A stretch of DNA of 7,298 bases. Source: Burkholderiales bacterium. Its GTDB lineage: Bacteria; Pseudomonadota; Gammaproteobacteria; Burkholderiales; UBA11063. The stretch lies in NCBI GenBank assembly GCA_020697025.1, contig JAJFBO010000081.1, positions 1 to 7,298 on the forward strand, in the 5' to 3' direction. The position numbers and the translations under genes were made by a program. Shown piece by piece: positions 5,796 to 7,298 of the stretch. Within the stretch, counting starts at the first letter, position 1. The number at the start of each line of letters is the position of its first letter. The notes beneath the pieces were generated by a model. It was not told the DNA's origin, did no database searches, and saw only the letters and a program-made list of their open reading frames with translations.

Positions 5796-7033
5796 TATAA
5801 TAAATCTACCATATTGCTATATTCACTACTTATAATATTTGATACTTCATCTAGTTTTTCAGCATCGATAATACGATATTCTTTATTCATTAATGAGTGT
5901 GCGTTGCCATTAGATATACAATATGCTTTTACATTTTCAAATGGTACCAATAAGTTTGGTTCAAAATCAGGCTGTTTCTGTTTGACATCGTTAGCCATAA
6001 TTAAGTTGTTTAGTACAGTTAAAATATATGGACTATGGGTTGTAATATATAATCCGGAGCTACTAGTTGCATTAGTAAGATAAACTAATGCTTCCATAAT
6101 ATGTTTTTGAGCTGTTGGATACAGATGTGTTTCTGGTTCTTCAATATGTAAATATCCGGATCGATTTTTAAGTAAATAGTAACGTAGTACTAAATAAAGT
6201 GGCAAAGTTTCTTGTTGCCCAGATGAGCTATGCCAGGGACGAACTTTACCACAGTCTTGTTCAATTAAACCACCAGTTTGATCATACACATATTTGCCTT
6301 TTAAAATACTAGAAAATTTATCATCATACCACCTAATATCTTGAAAATTTACTTGATTTTTTATACCTAAGAAATCAAATTTAGGTGAACCAAATACTTC
6401 AATGGCATCTAAATAACATTGTCCTAAACGTAATAATAATGGATCCAATTTATTATCCGAATTAATTGAGTTAATAATATTATAAATATTTCGCTGAAGT
6501 GTCACCAAGAATGTTCTGCCAGCGGGTATAAAAGGTAATGGGTCTAAATTAGATTCTAAGCCAATCTCATTTAATACGTTACGAAATAGATTAAGCCTTT
6601 CAAGGGTCAAGTTCATATTTTGGTTTAAATCGTGTACAACTTTGTGTAAGTCTTTCATTTTTTTTTGAATTTTAACATGGATATCTTGAAGCTCACTAGA
6701 GAATTCAATGCTGAGGTTTTGACCTTTTTGCAAGATTTGGATAGTAAATTTATTATTAAGAAAATATTTAATTTCAAAATTAATTGTTTTGGATATATCG
6801 GCTAAATTAAATACATCATTAAATTGCTTTATAATAAGATCTTTTATTGCGGTTGTACTTAAATAGCATTGCTCAATCGGTAATGATAAAAAGCTTCTAC
6901 ATGAATGAATTAGTTTAATTATTATACTTTTACCGCTGGCTTGTTCACCTATAAAAACATTGAATTTTGATAATTCAATCTCAATATTTTTTATAGTAAA
7001 AAAATTTTTAACAATTAATTTTTCTTGATGCAT
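5795..7033 (-). CDS. ABC/OLD-like AAA family ATPase, candidate defence-system ATPase
   Basis: This 412-residue SMC/ABC-type ATPase has an N-terminal half-domain with LIVKNFFTIKNIEIEL (6-21) and Walker A GEQASGKS (29-36). A variable middle follows, including a probable coiled-coil stretch (about 115-155) and a PAGR motif (170-173) seen in many AAA_15/AAA_21 ATPases. Next come the signature loop SSSGQQE (269-275), Walker B YLHIEEPETHLYP (294-306) with Glu298/Glu299, and the switch His in TTHSPYIL (331-338). After it only about 75 residues remain, too few for the TOPRIM nuclease domain of OLD or GajA, so any nuclease activity must come from a partner. That partner is probably the coupled downstream gene. 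ATG 7033 has AAGG (7043-7040) six bases upstream. The gene is very AT-rich: I count 29 G/C in 120 bases at 6661-6780. RecF-like repair or a toxin-antitoxin role are alternatives; defence is inferred from architecture. Confidence 0.85.
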   Translation of the reverse strand: MHQEKLIVKNFFTIKNIEIELSKFNVFIGEQASGKSIIIKLIHSCRSFLSLPIEQCYLSTTAIKDLIIKQFNDVFNLADISKTINFEIKYFLNNKFTIQILQKGQNLSIEFSSELQDIHVKIQKKMKDLHKVVHDLNQNMNLTLERLNLFRNVLNEIGLESNLDPLPFIPAGRTFLVTLQRNIYNIINSINSDNKLDPLLLRLGQCYLDAIEVFGSPKFDFLGIKNQVNFQDIRWYDDKFSSILKGKYVYDQTGGLIEQDCGKVRPWHSSSGQQETLPLYLVLRYYLLKNRSGYLHIEEPETHLYPTAQKHIMEALVYLTNATSSSGLYITTHSPYILTVLNNLIMANDVKQKQPDFEPNLLVPFENVKAYCISNGNAHSLMNKEYRIIDAEKLDEVSNIISSEYSNMVDLL

Positions 7034-7095
7034 AATTAACCTTTTAATTAACTACAGATATTCTTAAAACTTCCAATTAATTTCAAGATAATATT

Positions 7096-7298
7096 CTACC
7101 ATGAAACAAGGTGTTGCTCAGAATTAGTATACATGTCAATTATTTCAAGTTCTGTGAGTAGCATAGATACATAAGTATTAACAGTTATATAATGATTAAT
7201 CTGAGTACATCCTGGAGCATTACCATATACTTCACTATAAAAACCAGCTAAGTATTTTTGAGGTGTTTCGGTTTCATGATCTAACCAGCCAATTGTTC
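7096..7298 (-). CDS. 3' end of an unrecognised gene upstream of the ATPase
   Basis: One minus-strand frame is open from the right edge to TAG at 7098-7096, giving 66 residues plus stop; the 5' part lies outside the window. The residues run from TIGWLDHETETPQKYLAGFY to a C-terminus ...NSEQHLVSW. The composition looks like a real soluble protein: mixed charge, aromatics, and a predicted helix around VSMLLTELEIIDMY. I do not recognise the family. It points the same way as the ATPase gene and ends 62 bp before it, so it may belong to the same operon and could be a third component or a regulator. The absence of stops over 201 bases of AT-rich DNA supports coding, since the other minus-strand frames there are interrupted early. 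Confidence 0.6.
   Translation of the reverse strand, partial: TIGWLDHETETPQKYLAGFYSEVYGNAPGCTQINHYITVNTYVSMLLTELEIIDMYTNSEQHLVSW

Noticed and set aside
5650..6083. Plus-strand ORFs at 5650-5835 and 5814-6083
   Set aside because: Both are antisense to the nuclease and ATPase genes, whose motifs establish the coding strand.
7058..7097. Direct repeat AGAATAT (minus strand) before the ATPase gene as a regulator site
   Set aside because: Two 7-bp copies 33 bp apart in AT-rich DNA are not significant, and one overlaps the stop codon of the upstream gene.
1..7298. Insertion sequences, transposase genes, CRISPR arrays or attachment sites
   Set aside because: No transposase-like or integrase-like ORF, no terminal repeats flanking a block and no regular repeat-spacer pattern were found.

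Overview
The window comes from an AT-rich Gram-negative bacterium, roughly one-third GC by eye. The Gram-negative call rests on an outer-membrane NodT-type lipoprotein beside an EmrA/EmrB pair and on a DusB-type tRNA-dihydrouridine synthase. I cannot name the genus.

Layout. Positions 1-3772 (minus strand) hold a three-gene efflux operon in transcription order emrB-like (3772-2255), emrA-like (2201-1302) and a nodT-like outer-membrane factor (1289 leftward, cut by the left edge). Together they encode a complete tripartite drug pump: a 14-helix MFS antiporter, a periplasmic adaptor with an unusually short helical hairpin, and an outer-membrane channel. Its upstream region contains a good sigma70-like promoter whose -35 box lies inside a perfect 6-bp-arm inverted repeat, a candidate operator. 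No regulator gene is next to it.

Positions 3773-4316 form a 544-bp divergent intergenic region. Its right half, read on the plus strand, has an extended -10 promoter, a 13-codon open reading frame behind a near-consensus Shine-Dalgarno sequence, and then a clear intrinsic terminator. The dusB-like gene (4317-5330) begins only 15 nt after that terminator, has no visible ribosome binding site and is in frame with the small ORF. This resembles an attenuated leader or a small RNA in front of dusB.

Positions 5352-7298 (minus strand) form the most interesting block. The 3' end of an unrecognised gene (7298-7096) is followed by an ABC/OLD-like AAA ATPase (7033-5795). That gene overlaps by one base (TAATG) a 147-residue protein with a PD-(D/E)XK-type nuclease signature and an N-terminal cysteine cluster (5795-5352). 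An ATPase coupled to a small nuclease is the layout of several anti-phage systems such as Septu, Gabija and PARIS, but the domain combination here matches none of those I know. I treat it as a candidate, possibly undescribed, two- or three-gene defence system. It meets dusB tail to tail with only 21 bp between the stop codons.
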